Shown piece by piece: positions 34,706 to 43,514 of a stretch of 64,000 bases of DNA. Position 1 is the stretch's first letter. Each line of letters opens with the position of its first letter. The notes under the pieces are model-generated. The model ran no database searches. It was not told the origin of the DNA and saw only the letters and a list, made by a program, of their open reading frames with translations. A program made the position numbers and the translations under genes. The DNA comes from DATCMA01 sp036563645 (GTDB lineage Bacteria; Actinomycetota; Actinomycetes; Mycobacteriales; Micromonosporaceae): positions 62,001 to 126,000 of the forward strand of contig DATCMA010000058.1 of assembly GCA_036563645.1 (NCBI GenBank). The letters run 5' to 3'.

Positions 34706-34993
34706 ATGAGCGTCTTGGTCGAAGACAACCCGGCGCGCCGGCGGTTCGAGATTCTCGTCGACGGGTGTTTGGCCGGCTTCGCGGTCTACGAGCTCCGACA
34801 GGACACGGTCGTCTTCCTCCGCACCGAGATCAACGGCGCGGCACAGGGCCGGGACGTCGGTGAGGATCTCGTACGGCGTGCGCTCGAGCAGGTCCGCGCA
34901 CGCGGCGAACGAGTCGCGGTGGAGTGTCCGGTCGTCGCCACGTACATCGAACGCCACCCGGACTACGCCGATCTCGTGGTGACCATAGACTGA
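34706..34993 (+). CDS. Small GNAT-fold acetyltransferase-like protein (COG2388 type)
   Basis: 95 aa. RRFEILVDGCLAGFAVYELR, then FLRTEIN, a loop GRDVGEDLVRRALEQVRARG in the acetyl-CoA position and the end CPVVATYIERHPDYADLV match the short YjdJ-like GNAT proteins. The substrate is unknown. ATG at 34706 is preceded by GAAGGGGGTGCG. Confidence 0.85.
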   Translation: MSVLVEDNPARRRFEILVDGCLAGFAVYELRQDTVVFLRTEINGAAQGRDVGEDLVRRALEQVRARGERVAVECPVVATYIERHPDYADLVVTID

Positions 34994-35030
34994 CAGCGAT
35001 GCCGAGCAGCGGCGTGCGAGAGTGCACGCT

Positions 35031-35156
35031 ATGGATCACCCTCTCGCCACTGACGCGGTCGACTGGCACGACATCCCCGGCGTCCAGCTCGTAGGTGCGA
35101 TCATCGGCATCATGTTGATCATCGCGGCGATCCAGAAGATGATCGGCAAAGACTGA
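35031..35156 (+). CDS. 41-residue membrane miniprotein
   Basis: A short frame encoding 41 aa: an acidic/polar head (MDHPLATDAVDWHDIPG), one membrane helix (LVGAIIGIMLIIAAIQKM) and a basic end. Codon choice is normal for the genome (GC at third positions). The ribosome binding site is weak, so support rests on composition and the clean head-helix-tail layout. Unknown function. Confidence 0.5.
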   Translation: MDHPLATDAVDWHDIPGVQLVGAIIGIMLIIAAIQKMIGKD

Positions 35157-35316
35157 CGGCGATCGCTCGGGTACGGCGTCGTGACCGCGGTGCGTGCCCG
35201 GCGGGGCGCCGATCCCGGCGGGTGTGGCGCGCCGCGGGGATGAGACGAGCGCTGGCAGGCATGGGGCGACGCGCGGCCGGGTATCCCGCTCGCGACACGA
35301 CGGCGAGGGGGTTCGG

Positions 35317-36267
35317 ATGCGGGTCGGCTTTTTCCTGTGCACCGAGGAGTACGATCCGGCGTCACTGCTGGCCCAGGCGCGCGCCGCGGAGGAGGCGGGC
35401 TTCCAAGGGCTGTGGATCTCCGATCACTTCCACCCCTGGAACGACGCGCAGGGGCAGAGCCCATTCGTGTGGTCGGTGATCGGCGCGCTGAGCCAGGTGT
35501 GCCGGCTGCCCGTGACGACCGCGGTGACCTGCCCCACGGTGCGCATCCATCCGGCGATCATCGCCCAGGCGGCGGCGACGAGCGCGGTGCTGCACGAAGG
35601 GCGGTTTGTCCTCGGTGTCGGCACAGGCGAAGCGCTCAACGAGCACATCTTCGGGGACCCGTGGCCCCCAGCCGCGGTCCGGATGGAGATGCTCGAAGAG
35701 GCGGTCCAGCTTATCCGTCGCTTGTGGACTGATGAGGTCGTCAGCCACGAGGGCGCGCACTACTCCGTCGAGAACGCCCGGATCTACACCCTCCCGGAAA
35801 CTCCGCCACCGATCTACGTCTCGGGTTTCGGTCCGAAGTCGGCCAAGCTCGCGGCGCGGATCGGCGACGGCTACATTGGCGCGGAGCCGACCCGCGAGCT
35901 CGTCGACCGCTTCCGCGCCAGCGGTGGGGGGAACAAGCCCTGCCAGGCGAGCTTTAAGGCCGCGTACGCGGAGTCGGAGGACGAGGGGATGCGCCTGGCG
36001 CACCAGCGCTGGACAAGCGACCTGCTGCCGGGCGAACTCGCCCAAGTGCTGCCGTACCCACGACACTTCGAGCAAGTCGGCGCCCTGGTGACGCCGGAGA
36101 TGATGAAGAAGAAGTTCGTCTGCGGCAACGACCCCGAGGCGCACCTGCGAAAGATCGAAGAGTATCGGCAGGCCGGCTACGACGAGGTGTACGTGGGCAG
36201 CACGGGGCCGCACTACCTGGAGCTCATCCGCATGTACGCCGAGCACGTCCTGCCGGCCGTCACGTAG
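35317..36267 (+). CDS. F420-dependent oxidoreductase, G6PDH-like family
   Basis: 316 aa luciferase-like (beta/alpha)8 enzyme using coenzyme F420. MRVGFFLCTEEYDP, LWISDHFHPWND, GVGTGEALNEHIFGDPWP and YVSGFGPKSAKLAARIGDG fit the TIGR03557 group related to F420-dependent glucose-6-phosphate dehydrogenase. The real substrate is not known. ATG at 35317 is preferred by family alignment and GGCGAGGGGG upstream; the open frame to 35194 is not supported. Confidence 0.9.
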   Translation: MRVGFFLCTEEYDPASLLAQARAAEEAGFQGLWISDHFHPWNDAQGQSPFVWSVIGALSQVCRLPVTTAVTCPTVRIHPAIIAQAAATSAVLHEGRFVLGVGTGEALNEHIFGDPWPPAAVRMEMLEEAVQLIRRLWTDEVVSHEGAHYSVENARIYTLPETPPPIYVSGFGPKSAKLAARIGDGYIGAEPTRELVDRFRASGGGNKPCQASFKAAYAESEDEGMRLAHQRWTSDLLPGELAQVLPYPRHFEQVGALVTPEMMKKKFVCGNDPEAHLRKIEEYRQAGYDEVYVGSTGPHYLELIRMYAEHVLPAVT

Positions 36268-36359
36268 CCCGCACGACCCCTATCGCCGCCACGCCGCTCG
36301 TGCGGATGAGGCAGCCGCAGGGCCTGGCCCTGCTCTCGTCGCGGAGCTGGAGGTAAGCC

Positions 36360-36458
36360 GTGGAGGGAATATCCGGTTGCGTCGGGATCCTCTGTGTCCT
36401 GATCGTGGCGGCGATCGTCGCCTGGATATGGCTGCGGCGGGAACGCCGCCAGCCGTAG
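36360..36458 (+). CDS. 32-residue membrane miniprotein
   Basis: GTG start preceded by a strong GGAGG 6 nt upstream. It encodes a membrane helix (GCVGILCVLIVAAIVAWIWL) and a basic tail RRERRQP. It follows the F420 enzyme by 92 bp on the same strand. The good ribosome binding site and positive-inside tail support reality. Function unknown. Confidence 0.55.
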   Translation: MEGISGCVGILCVLIVAAIVAWIWLRRERRQP

Positions 36459-36491
36459 GGGCGTCGGGCTGACGGGGCGCGCCCAGCGCCC

Positions 36492-36551
36492 CTCACTCCT
36501 GGCGTAGCAGCTCGAACACAGCTCACTCCTGCCGGAGCAGGTCGAGCACGG
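36492..36551. repeat. 30-bp tandem duplication at the 3' end of the topoisomerase gene
   Basis: Two adjacent 30-bp units (36492-36521 and 36522-36551) differ at 6 positions or so. On the minus strand the upstream unit encodes AVLDLLRQE and the stop; the downstream unit, in the same frame after the stop, would encode AVFELLRQE and another stop. Confidence 0.7.
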
Positions 36552-37506
36552 CGCGCTCCAGCGCGGCCCGCGAGGCGCGGCGGGGAATGTCGGCTGTCAC
36601 CCCGTCGTGGAACAGCTCGACCACCCGGGGGTCCACATACGACTTTCGCGCGACCGCCGGGGTGTTCCCCAACAGCTCCGCCACCTCGCGCATGACCGAG
36701 GCGACCGCACGCCGGCAGCGTCCCGCGGTCGGCTGCGTCCCCGTCTCCGCGAGCCGGGCGGCGGCGAGGACCGTGCCGTGCCAGGTCCGGAAATCCTTCG
36801 CCGTCATCGGGCCACCGCTCGCCTCCCGCAGGTACGCGTTGATATCGTCGCTGTGCACGTCCCGCCACTGGCGCTCGGCCCAATAGGCGAAGAGCCGATC
36901 GGCGGTACGCCGCCGGCGCCGCAAGTCCCGGAGGACCGCGCACACACCCGGATCCTCGACCCGGCGCACGAGCTCGACCCCGCCCTTGGCCGGGAAGGCC
37001 AGTACCACCGCGCCGCGGCGGGCGCGCACGTGTTCGGGACGCAGGGTGGCGACGCCGAACGTCGGGTCCTCCCCCGCGGCGTACTCGTCGCACCCCACCC
37101 GGAACACGCCCAGGTCCAGCAAGCGCACCGCGGCCGCGAGCACCCGCTCGCGGGTCAGGCCCCGTCGACGGAGATCCGCGGCGACTCGCCGGCGCAGGGC
37201 GGGCAGCCGGGCCGCCACGTCGAGGATGTGGTCGAACTTCGCCTCGTCACGCCGCGCCCGCCACAGGGGGTGGTACAGGTACTGCTTGCGCCCGGCGGCG
37301 TCGATGCCGGTCGCTTGGATGTGCCCGTCGGGGTCCGGGCACACCCACACGTCCCGCCACGCCGGCGGAATCGCGAGTGAGCGCAGCCGGGCGAGCTGCC
37401 GGGGATCGGTGAGCGGTCGTCCGTCGCCGTCGAGGAAGCTGAACCCGCGGCCACGGCGACGCCGACGGTACCCCGGGCCGTTGGGATCACTCCGCCGCAG
37501 CCGCAT
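36523..37506 (-). CDS. DNA topoisomerase IB
   Basis: 327 aa poxvirus/bacterial-type IB enzyme that relaxes supercoils through a 3'-phosphotyrosine. The nucleophile is Tyr290 in RKSYVDPRVV; other catalytic blocks are KQYLYHPLWRARRDEAK, NEYAAG-like CDEYAAGEDPTFG and MTAKDFRTWHGTV. The N-terminal domain begins near PLTDPRQLARLRSLAIPPAW. It overlaps the GT9 gene by 20 bp and is the last gene of the heptose-glycosyltransferase operon, where its presence is unexplained. The 3' end is tandemly duplicated. Confidence 0.93.
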   Translation of the reverse strand: MRLRRSDPNGPGYRRRRRGRGFSFLDGDGRPLTDPRQLARLRSLAIPPAWRDVWVCPDPDGHIQATGIDAAGRKQYLYHPLWRARRDEAKFDHILDVAARLPALRRRVAADLRRRGLTRERVLAAAVRLLDLGVFRVGCDEYAAGEDPTFGVATLRPEHVRARRGAVVLAFPAKGGVELVRRVEDPGVCAVLRDLRRRRRTADRLFAYWAERQWRDVHSDDINAYLREASGGPMTAKDFRTWHGTVLAAARLAETGTQPTAGRCRRAVASVMREVAELLGNTPAVARKSYVDPRVVELFHDGVTADIPRRASRAALERAVLDLLRQE

Positions 37507-38452
37507 CGGACACCGCCACCGGTGCGTCGAGCTGCCGCGCCGCCTGCTCGACCTCGACCGCTGCGGCGAGCACCTCCGGGACGCCGATAGCGGTCACCGC
37601 GGGAGGTGTCCCCGCCGAACTCGTCATCGCCTCCGCCGACCACAGCGCCCGGTGCCACCGGCGATCGGCCGGCGGCCCCCAGCGCGCCGGCGAGGTCGGC
37701 CCGAAGAGCACCACGGACGGGGTGCCGAACGCGGTCGCGAGGTGCCCAACTCCGGTATCCCCGGTGATCACGAGACGCGCCCGGGCGACGATGGCCGCGA
37801 GTTCGGCCAGGCCGGTGCGGCCGGCCAGCACCGCGCCCGGCGGCAGCCCCGCTACCGCCGCCACCCGCTCGGCCAACGGACGTTCCGCCTGGCTTCCGGT
37901 GACGACGGGTCGGTGGCCACGCGCCGCGAGCTCCCGGGCGACCACGCCGAATCGCTCCGCCGGCCAGCGGCGCTCCGGCGCCTTGCCACCCGGATGGAGC
38001 ACGGTCACGCCTATCGGAGAGTCCACTGTGGGGGGACGCAGCGCCAGGTCACCCGGATCGCTCGGCACGCCGTACCAGCGGAGGAGGCGACACCATCGGT
38101 GCACCTCGTGCTCCCCCTCGATCCAGATCGGACCGTCGACGTGCCCCGCCTCGGGGCAGCGGAACGCCCACAGGCGCTCGGGGGCGGTGGCGCGAAGCAG
38201 GCGATGCGACTCGGGGCCCCGACCGTGGAGATTGACCGCCCGATACGGGGACGGCACCCGCCAGGCGGGGAGCTGGAGGCCACCGAGCGGCAGCAGGCGA
38301 TCCACACCGCCGATCAAGTCGACCAGCGGGGCCAGCCAGGAGGGTGCGGCGAGCGCCAGCACGCGATCGGGGAAAGCCCGGCGCAGCCCGCGCAGCGCAG
38401 GCACCGCGGTCGCCAGGTCGCCGATCCCCAGCGCACGCAGCACCAGGATCAC
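37487..38452 (-). CDS. GT9 heptosyltransferase-like glycosyltransferase
   Basis: 321 aa. ALGIGDLATAVPALRGLRRA at the N-terminus, HPGGKAPERRWPAERFGVVA in the middle and GDTGVGHLATAFGTPSVVLFGP near residue 245 are the GT9 (WaaC/WaaF/ RfaF) signatures, a family that mostly uses ADP-heptose. It overlaps the SDR gene by 4 bp. With GmhA, HldE and GmhB nearby, ADP-heptose is the likely donor. The acceptor is unknown; LPS is not expected here. Confidence 0.92.
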   Translation of the reverse strand: MILVLRALGIGDLATAVPALRGLRRAFPDRVLALAAPSWLAPLVDLIGGVDRLLPLGGLQLPAWRVPSPYRAVNLHGRGPESHRLLRATAPERLWAFRCPEAGHVDGPIWIEGEHEVHRWCRLLRWYGVPSDPGDLALRPPTVDSPIGVTVLHPGGKAPERRWPAERFGVVARELAARGHRPVVTGSQAERPLAERVAAVAGLPPGAVLAGRTGLAELAAIVARARLVITGDTGVGHLATAFGTPSVVLFGPTSPARWGPPADRRWHRALWSAEAMTSSAGTPPAVTAIGVPEVLAAAVEVEQAARQLDAPVAVSDAAAAE

Positions 38453-39141
38453 GGGTAGGACACCTCCCGGTCAGCGCAGATCACCAGCTCTCGGACCGCG
38501 CAGCCCGGAGGCTGCCCCAGTGCGAAGAGCACCGCGGAGGCGACGTGGGCGGGGTCGTTGAGCACCGCGTCCGGGCCCGGTCGATACCGCTCCTCCCGCC
38601 CGTCGAAGAAGGCGGTGCGCATCCCTCCGGGCACCAGCAGCGTCACCCCCACCGACCCGGCCAGCTCCGCGGCGAGGGCCCGCGTGAACCCGACGACCCC
38701 GAACTTCGACGCGCAGTACGCTGTCGCGTCCGCCACCGCCTTGACCCCGAGCGTCGAGGCCACCGTCACCACCGCGCCGCGGGTACGGCGAAGGTACGGC
38801 AGAGCGGCCCGGATCACCGCGGCGGTGCCGAGCAGATTCACCGCTACCACCCGTTCCCAGGTCTCCGGTGGCACCTCGGCCAGCGGCCCCGGGACATCCA
38901 CCCCGGCCGCGGTCACCACGCCGTGCAGCGCCCCCGCCTGCTCGGCGATCCGCCGCGTCGCCTCCTCGGCCTCGCGGGTTTTCGCCACGTCGCATTCGAG
39001 CCACGGCACCCCCGCCGCCGGCGGTCGCCGGTCGAGCACGTACGGACGGTCGCCGTTGGCGACGAGGGCGGCGACCACCGCGGCGCCCAGCCCGCTCGAC
39101 CCGCCGGTGACCACCACCGCGCGCCCGGTCCCCGCGCTCAT
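38449..39141 (-). CDS. Classical short-chain dehydrogenase/reductase
   Basis: 230 aa SDR: cofactor motif TGGSSGLG (residues 13-20), NAAG-equivalent VVTAAGVDVPG and catalytic Ser ... YCASK (S in VASTLGVKA; Tyr-Lys in AYCASKFG). It is of the classical short type and not the extended HldD epimerase type. Sits between HldE and GT9 with 4-bp overlaps on both sides, so it probably modifies the sugar or its acceptor. Substrate unknown. Confidence 0.9.
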   Translation of the reverse strand: MSAGTGRAVVVTGGSSGLGAAVVAALVANGDRPYVLDRRPPAAGVPWLECDVAKTREAEEATRRIAEQAGALHGVVTAAGVDVPGPLAEVPPETWERVVAVNLLGTAAVIRAALPYLRRTRGAVVTVASTLGVKAVADATAYCASKFGVVGFTRALAAELAGSVGVTLLVPGGMRTAFFDGREERYRPGPDAVLNDPAHVASAVLFALGQPPGCAVRELVICADREVSYP

Positions 39142-40625
39142 CGCCGCTCCCCCGCTCCGCGTCCCGACCGCGCGGCGGCGATCATCCGAGTGGTCGACCG
39201 GCCGTCGAGGTACGGGACGATCACCGTCTGCCCACCCCAGCGGCGAATGAGGGCGGACTCCGGAAGATCCGCCTCACCCCCGGCGTAGTCCCCGCCCTTG
39301 ACCCAAATGTCCGGGCGGAGCCACGTGAGGACCGCATGGGGGGTCAGCTCGTCGAAGATGACCACGGCGTCGACGCATCCAAGCGCGGCGAGCAGACGGC
39401 TGCGGTCCGTCTGCGGCACGATGGGCCGCTCCGGCCCTTTGAGGGCCGCGACGCTGCGGTCGGAGTTCATGCAGACGATGAGGCAGTCCCCCAGCCGACG
39501 CGCCGCCTGCAACGTCGCCACGTGCCCGGCGTGGAGCAGGTCGAAGCAGCCACCGGTGGCGACCACCGTCCCCCCGGCCGCGCGGACCCGCGCCACCACC
39601 TCCCCGGCGGCCCGCGCTCCGATCCGCTCCCGGTCGGGCTCCAGGTCCACCGAGGGGCGCGGAGCGGGCGCCTCCCGTGGGGACGTCATCGCGCTGGACC
39701 AGGACGACGTGGTCGACGCCTGCCCGGAGCACAGGTCGCCCAGCGCCGCCCCCGGCCCGCCCGCCGCCACGTACGCCGACGCCTGGTCCACCGCCTCCTG
39801 GACCGCCTCGGAGATCACCGCGCCGCGGGCCAACGCGGCCGCCGCGACGACGGCGAAGCGGTCCCCCGCGCCGCAGGTGTCCCCGTCGGCGACAGCGGTC
39901 GGCGCGATCACCAGGGGTGCCGCCTCCGGGCGGCAGAGCATCGCCCCCTCGGCGCCCACCGTGACCGCGACCGCCGCCGCCCGCCAGCGCCGGCACAGCT
40001 CCTGGCCACCCCGGGCGGCCGCGGACATCCGGGAGGCACCGGGGGACTCACCGGAGAGCTGGCGCACCTCCGCCTCGTTAGGGGTCGCCACGCGGACCCC
40101 GGGTACCGGCGCCGGCCCGCGCGGGTGGGGATCCCACACCACCGGCGCCTGGGCGTGCGCCACCGCGGCCCGCAGCGCGGGGTGGCGCGCCACTCCCCGG
40201 CCGTAGTCACTGACCACGATCGCCGCGGCACTGGAGATCACCTCAAGGACGGCCTCGGCGGGATCCCCCGGCGCCACCGGCGGACCGCCTCGATCGAGCC
40301 GCAGCAGCACCTGCCCGCGCGTGCGCAACCGGATCTTCTCCGGCGTGGGGGCGGCGAGGGGCATGGCGTACACCTGGACGCCGGCGGCGGTGAGCAGCGC
40401 GCTGAGGCGCGCGGCGGCCGCGTCGTCGGCGAGCGCGGTCACCAGGCACACCTCGAACCCCTGGTCCACGGCGAGGACCGCCGCCAGCCCGGCTCCCCCT
40501 GGCCGATCGGTCACCCACCGTTCGTCCAGCACCGGCGCCGGCGCGTCCGGGCAGACACGCTGCACCGCGCCCTCGACGTCCCGGTCGAGCAGCGTGTCCC
40601 CCACCACCACGAGCCGCCGCGTCAC
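39138..40625 (-). CDS. hldE: Bifunctional heptose 7-phosphate kinase / heptose 1-phosphate adenylyltransferase
   Basis: 495 aa with both HldE halves. The N-terminal PfkB/ribokinase domain (residues 1-310) has DRPGGAGLAAVLAV and the catalytic GDTCGAGDRFA; the C-terminal nucleotidyltransferase domain (about 350-490) has GGCFDLLHAGHVATLQ, MNSDRSVAALKGPERPIVP and WVKGGDY. A linker of about 35 residues with Ser/Pro joins them. It would make heptose 1,7-bisphosphate, then ADP-heptose. It overlaps the SDR and GmhA genes by 4 bp each. Confidence 0.94.
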   Translation of the reverse strand: MTRRLVVVGDTLLDRDVEGAVQRVCPDAPAPVLDERWVTDRPGGAGLAAVLAVDQGFEVCLVTALADDAAAARLSALLTAAGVQVYAMPLAAPTPEKIRLRTRGQVLLRLDRGGPPVAPGDPAEAVLEVISSAAAIVVSDYGRGVARHPALRAAVAHAQAPVVWDPHPRGPAPVPGVRVATPNEAEVRQLSGESPGASRMSAAARGGQELCRRWRAAAVAVTVGAEGAMLCRPEAAPLVIAPTAVADGDTCGAGDRFAVVAAAALARGAVISEAVQEAVDQASAYVAAGGPGAALGDLCSGQASTTSSWSSAMTSPREAPAPRPSVDLEPDRERIGARAAGEVVARVRAAGGTVVATGGCFDLLHAGHVATLQAARRLGDCLIVCMNSDRSVAALKGPERPIVPQTDRSRLLAALGCVDAVVIFDELTPHAVLTWLRPDIWVKGGDYAGGEADLPESALIRRWGGQTVIVPYLDGRSTTRMIAAARSGRGAGERR

Positions 40626-41341
40626 GCCCCATCCCCAGCGCCGACCACGCCACCCGCGGTGGTGGCACCACCCGCTCCGCCGAACACGTAGGACTCACCC
40701 ACGGACGCCGCGATCCCCGGGGCGACTCCATCCGCCGGGGTCCGCGCCGCCGCGACGTCGAGGACGGTGGGCAACGCGCGGTCCACGTACCCGCACAGCA
40801 CGTGCGCGGCGACCAGGTGCAGCTCCTGCACGACCTGGGCGTCCGCGACCGGGACCGCGAGCACCTCGGCACACACCTCGGCGAGCGGGTTGGGCGTGGG
40901 CCCCGTGCAGGCCCAGCAGCGCATCCCCCGCTCCTGGCCCGCGCGGGCGGCGGCCAGGAGGTTCGGGCTGCGCCCGGAGGTGGACAACAGCAGCAGGATG
41001 TCGCCACGGCGCCCGTGGGCGCGCACCTGGCGGGCGAAGACGTCCTCGTAGCCGAAGTCGTTGCCGATCGCGGTGAGCGACGCCGTCTCCGCACAGAGCG
41101 CGATCGCCGACAGCGGCGTCCGGTCATCGCGGAACTTGCCGACCAGCTCCGCCGCGAGGTGCTGCGCTTGGGCCGCGCTGCCGCCGTTGCCGGCGACGAG
41201 GAGCCGTCCACCGTGCCCCAACGTCCAGGCCAACTCACTGCCCCACCGGCCGAGCACCCCGGCGACCTCCCGGAACGGCAGCAACGCGGCGGCGATCTCG
41301 GCCAGATGGGTGTCGAGCACGTCCGGCGATTCCGCCATCAC
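40622..41341 (-). CDS. gmhA: Sedoheptulose 7-phosphate isomerase (GmhA-like SIS protein)
   Basis: 239 aa SIS-domain isomerase. GNGGSAAQAQHLAAELVGKF, LLSTSGRSPNLLAAA and the late ELHLVAAHVLCG, which carries the zinc-ligand histidine region, match GmhA. It converts sedoheptulose 7-phosphate to D-glycero-D-manno-heptose 7-phosphate. The last 45 residues (rich in Gly/Ala) are extra. GTG at 41341 and ATG at 41338 both overlap the previous stop. Works with HldE and GmhB here. Confidence 0.92.
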   Translation of the reverse strand: MMAESPDVLDTHLAEIAAALLPFREVAGVLGRWGSELAWTLGHGGRLLVAGNGGSAAQAQHLAAELVGKFRDDRTPLSAIALCAETASLTAIGNDFGYEDVFARQVRAHGRRGDILLLLSTSGRSPNLLAAARAGQERGMRCWACTGPTPNPLAEVCAEVLAVPVADAQVVQELHLVAAHVLCGYVDRALPTVLDVAAARTPADGVAPGIAASVGESYVFGGAGGATTAGGVVGAGDGA

Positions 41342-42555
41342 GCCACCACCTCACTCGCTGCGGGTACCCGGCGAACGGCGGCGTAGACCGCGGTGAGCTG
41401 GGCCGCGGTGCGCTGCCACGTGTAGCAGGTGCGCACGCGATCGACCGCCGCGGTGGCGTACGCCAAGCGGCGCACGCGATCGGCGAGCAGGCGCCGCAGG
41501 GTGGTGCCCAGCGTACGCGGATTCCGCGGCGGCACCAGGTCCCCGGTCAGCCCGTCGACCACGGTGTCGGTGAGGCCGCCGACGGCGGTAGCCACCACCG
41601 GCACGCCGCAGGCCATCGCCTCCAGTGGGGTGAGCCCGAACGGTTCGTACCAGGGCGCGGCGACGAGCACGTCCGCCGAGCGGTACCACAGGGGCATCTC
41701 CTCGTGCGGCACCGCCCCGACCAGCCGCACCCGGTCGGCGACCTGGTACCGCTCAGCCAACGCCCACAGACGTCGCGCATAGGGATCCGCGCTGAGTTCG
41801 TCCGCGGGTGGGCCCCCCACCACGACGCACTCGGCGTGGGGCACCAGCCGCAGCGCGGCGATCACGTCGTGGAATCCCTTGCGTGGCACCAGCCGGCCCA
41901 CGGTGAGGATCCGCGGACGGTCGGGATCGCGTGGGACCGCCGGTCCGTCTGGAGTGAACAGTGATTCGTCCACTCCGGAGGGGACCACGGCGATGCGGGT
42001 GCGCGGTACCCCCATCGCGAGAAGCTCGTTGACCTCGTCCTGGGATTGCGCGATTACTCGATCGACGGCGCACCCCAACGCCCGCTCACAGCTCATCCGC
42101 TGCGGCGGACTCGTGTCCCGGGCGCCTTGGTGTCGGCGTTTGACCACGCCGAGGGCGTGATACGTCTGCACCACGGGCACGTCGACCTGTCGCGCGGCGG
42201 CGACGGTGGCGAGACCGCTCATCCAAAAGTGCGCGTGCGCGACCTCGGGGATCCACTCGTCACGGCGCCAGTGGTCGGCGAGCCACTCACCGAAGCCCGC
42301 CATGTACGGCAGCAGGGTGTCCTTGGGGAGCGGGCGCGCCGGGCCCGCGGGCACGTGCACCACGGTGACCCCGCCACGCGTCCTGATCCGCTCCGGCAGC
42401 TCGGGCGCGTCGCGCCGGGTGTACACGCGCACGTCGTGTCCGTCCGCGGCCAGCGTGGCGGACAACTGCGCCACGTGCGCGTTCTGCCCCCCGGCGTCCT
42501 CGCGGCCGAGCGCGGCGAGCGGACTGGCGTGCTCCGAGATCATCGCGATGCGCAT
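41338..42555 (-). CDS. GT4 glycosyltransferase
   Basis: 405 aa GT-B enzyme. MRIAMISEHASPLAALGRED, GGQNAHVAQLSATLA, then LTVGRLVPRKGFHDVI and the donor signature EPFGLTPLEAMACGVPVVAT identify GT4; the N-terminal GGQNAHV loop resembles sucrose-phosphate/mannosyl-type GT4 enzymes. ATG at 42555 with GGAGGAGGAGC upstream is the start. It overlaps the preceding glycosyltransferase by 16 bp. Donor and acceptor unknown. Confidence 0.92.
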   Translation of the reverse strand: MRIAMISEHASPLAALGREDAGGQNAHVAQLSATLAADGHDVRVYTRRDAPELPERIRTRGGVTVVHVPAGPARPLPKDTLLPYMAGFGEWLADHWRRDEWIPEVAHAHFWMSGLATVAAARQVDVPVVQTYHALGVVKRRHQGARDTSPPQRMSCERALGCAVDRVIAQSQDEVNELLAMGVPRTRIAVVPSGVDESLFTPDGPAVPRDPDRPRILTVGRLVPRKGFHDVIAALRLVPHAECVVVGGPPADELSADPYARRLWALAERYQVADRVRLVGAVPHEEMPLWYRSADVLVAAPWYEPFGLTPLEAMACGVPVVATAVGGLTDTVVDGLTGDLVPPRNPRTLGTTLRRLLADRVRRLAYATAAVDRVRTCYTWQRTAAQLTAVYAAVRRVPAASEVVA

Positions 42556-43514
42556 AGCTCCTCCTCCAGCAGCCGATCCCAGTCCGCGAGGAACCGGTCC
42601 AGCCCGTAGCGGTCTTGCGCCACCGTCCGAGCGCGTTCGCCCAGGCGGTGAGCCACGTCGGGCTCGTCGAGGAGCCAGCGGGCGGCCTCGACCAGCGTGT
42701 CGACGCGAGTCGCGAGGATCCCCGCGTCCGGGGGCACAGCGGCGACCGCCTCGGTGGTGGCGAGGGCGAGGACGGGCATCCCCATCGCCATCGCCTCGAT
42801 GAGGCTCAGCCCGAGCGAGGTCCATCGACACAGGTGCAGGTAGATCCGACGTCGCGCGAGCTGCGCGTGCATCTGGGACTGCGGCACGTCCTCGTAGACC
42901 GCGAGCCGCTGCGGCGGCACCCCGAGCCACTCCGGGAGGCGCGTCACCCCGATACCGAAGACGTCGAGCGGGGCGACCGGAGTGAATCGGGGAATGAGGT
43001 CGGTGCCCGTAATGCGGTTCCGCCGAATCGGCTCGTTGGTGACGACCGCGATGCGCGCTAACTCCCCCACGTATCGCGCCGTCGGCGGCACGATGCCGTG
43101 TTCGACGACGGTGGTGCGGGTGCCGCCGGTGTCCCAGAACAGCTCGTTGAAGTGGGTGACGTGGACGATGAGGAGGTCGTCGCGGTCCGCCATCGGGTGC
43201 CGGGAGTTCGGCACGTCCCCTTTCGGAGTGTTGTGCTCGACGTACACCGCCGGCAGGTCTCGCCCGATCCGTCGACGCAGCCACTGCTCGGCGAGCGCGA
43301 CCTCCTCCGGGCGTTGCAGCACCACCACGTCGACGTCGGCGTCGGCCAACCGCTCGGGCGGCACCTCCTCGACGGTGTCGGGCCACGAGTAGGTGCGCGC
43401 GCGCCCCAACCCGTACGGCCCCCGATCGGGGGTGACGGGCACCAGGTAGCGGTGCTTGCCGTGCACGAACGCGGTCATCCACGACCCGTGGACGTGCCAG
43501 ACCAGGATGTTCAC
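42540..43514 (-). CDS. GT-B family glycosyltransferase
   Basis: 324 aa. VNILVWHVHGSWMTAFVHGK begins the N-terminal domain, YVEHNTPKGDVPNSRHPM lies mid-domain and the donor half ends with CRWTSLGLSLIEAMAMGMPV. It resembles GT4-type enzymes found in heptose/teichuronic clusters. GTG at 43514 overlaps the GmhB fusion stop by 4 bp; the open frame to 43679 is not used. Specificity unknown. Confidence 0.88.
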   Translation of the reverse strand: MNILVWHVHGSWMTAFVHGKHRYLVPVTPDRGPYGLGRARTYSWPDTVEEVPPERLADADVDVVVLQRPEEVALAEQWLRRRIGRDLPAVYVEHNTPKGDVPNSRHPMADRDDLLIVHVTHFNELFWDTGGTRTTVVEHGIVPPTARYVGELARIAVVTNEPIRRNRITGTDLIPRFTPVAPLDVFGIGVTRLPEWLGVPPQRLAVYEDVPQSQMHAQLARRRIYLHLCRWTSLGLSLIEAMAMGMPVLALATTEAVAAVPPDAGILATRVDTLVEAARWLLDEPDVAHRLGERARTVAQDRYGLDRFLADWDRLLEEELCASR

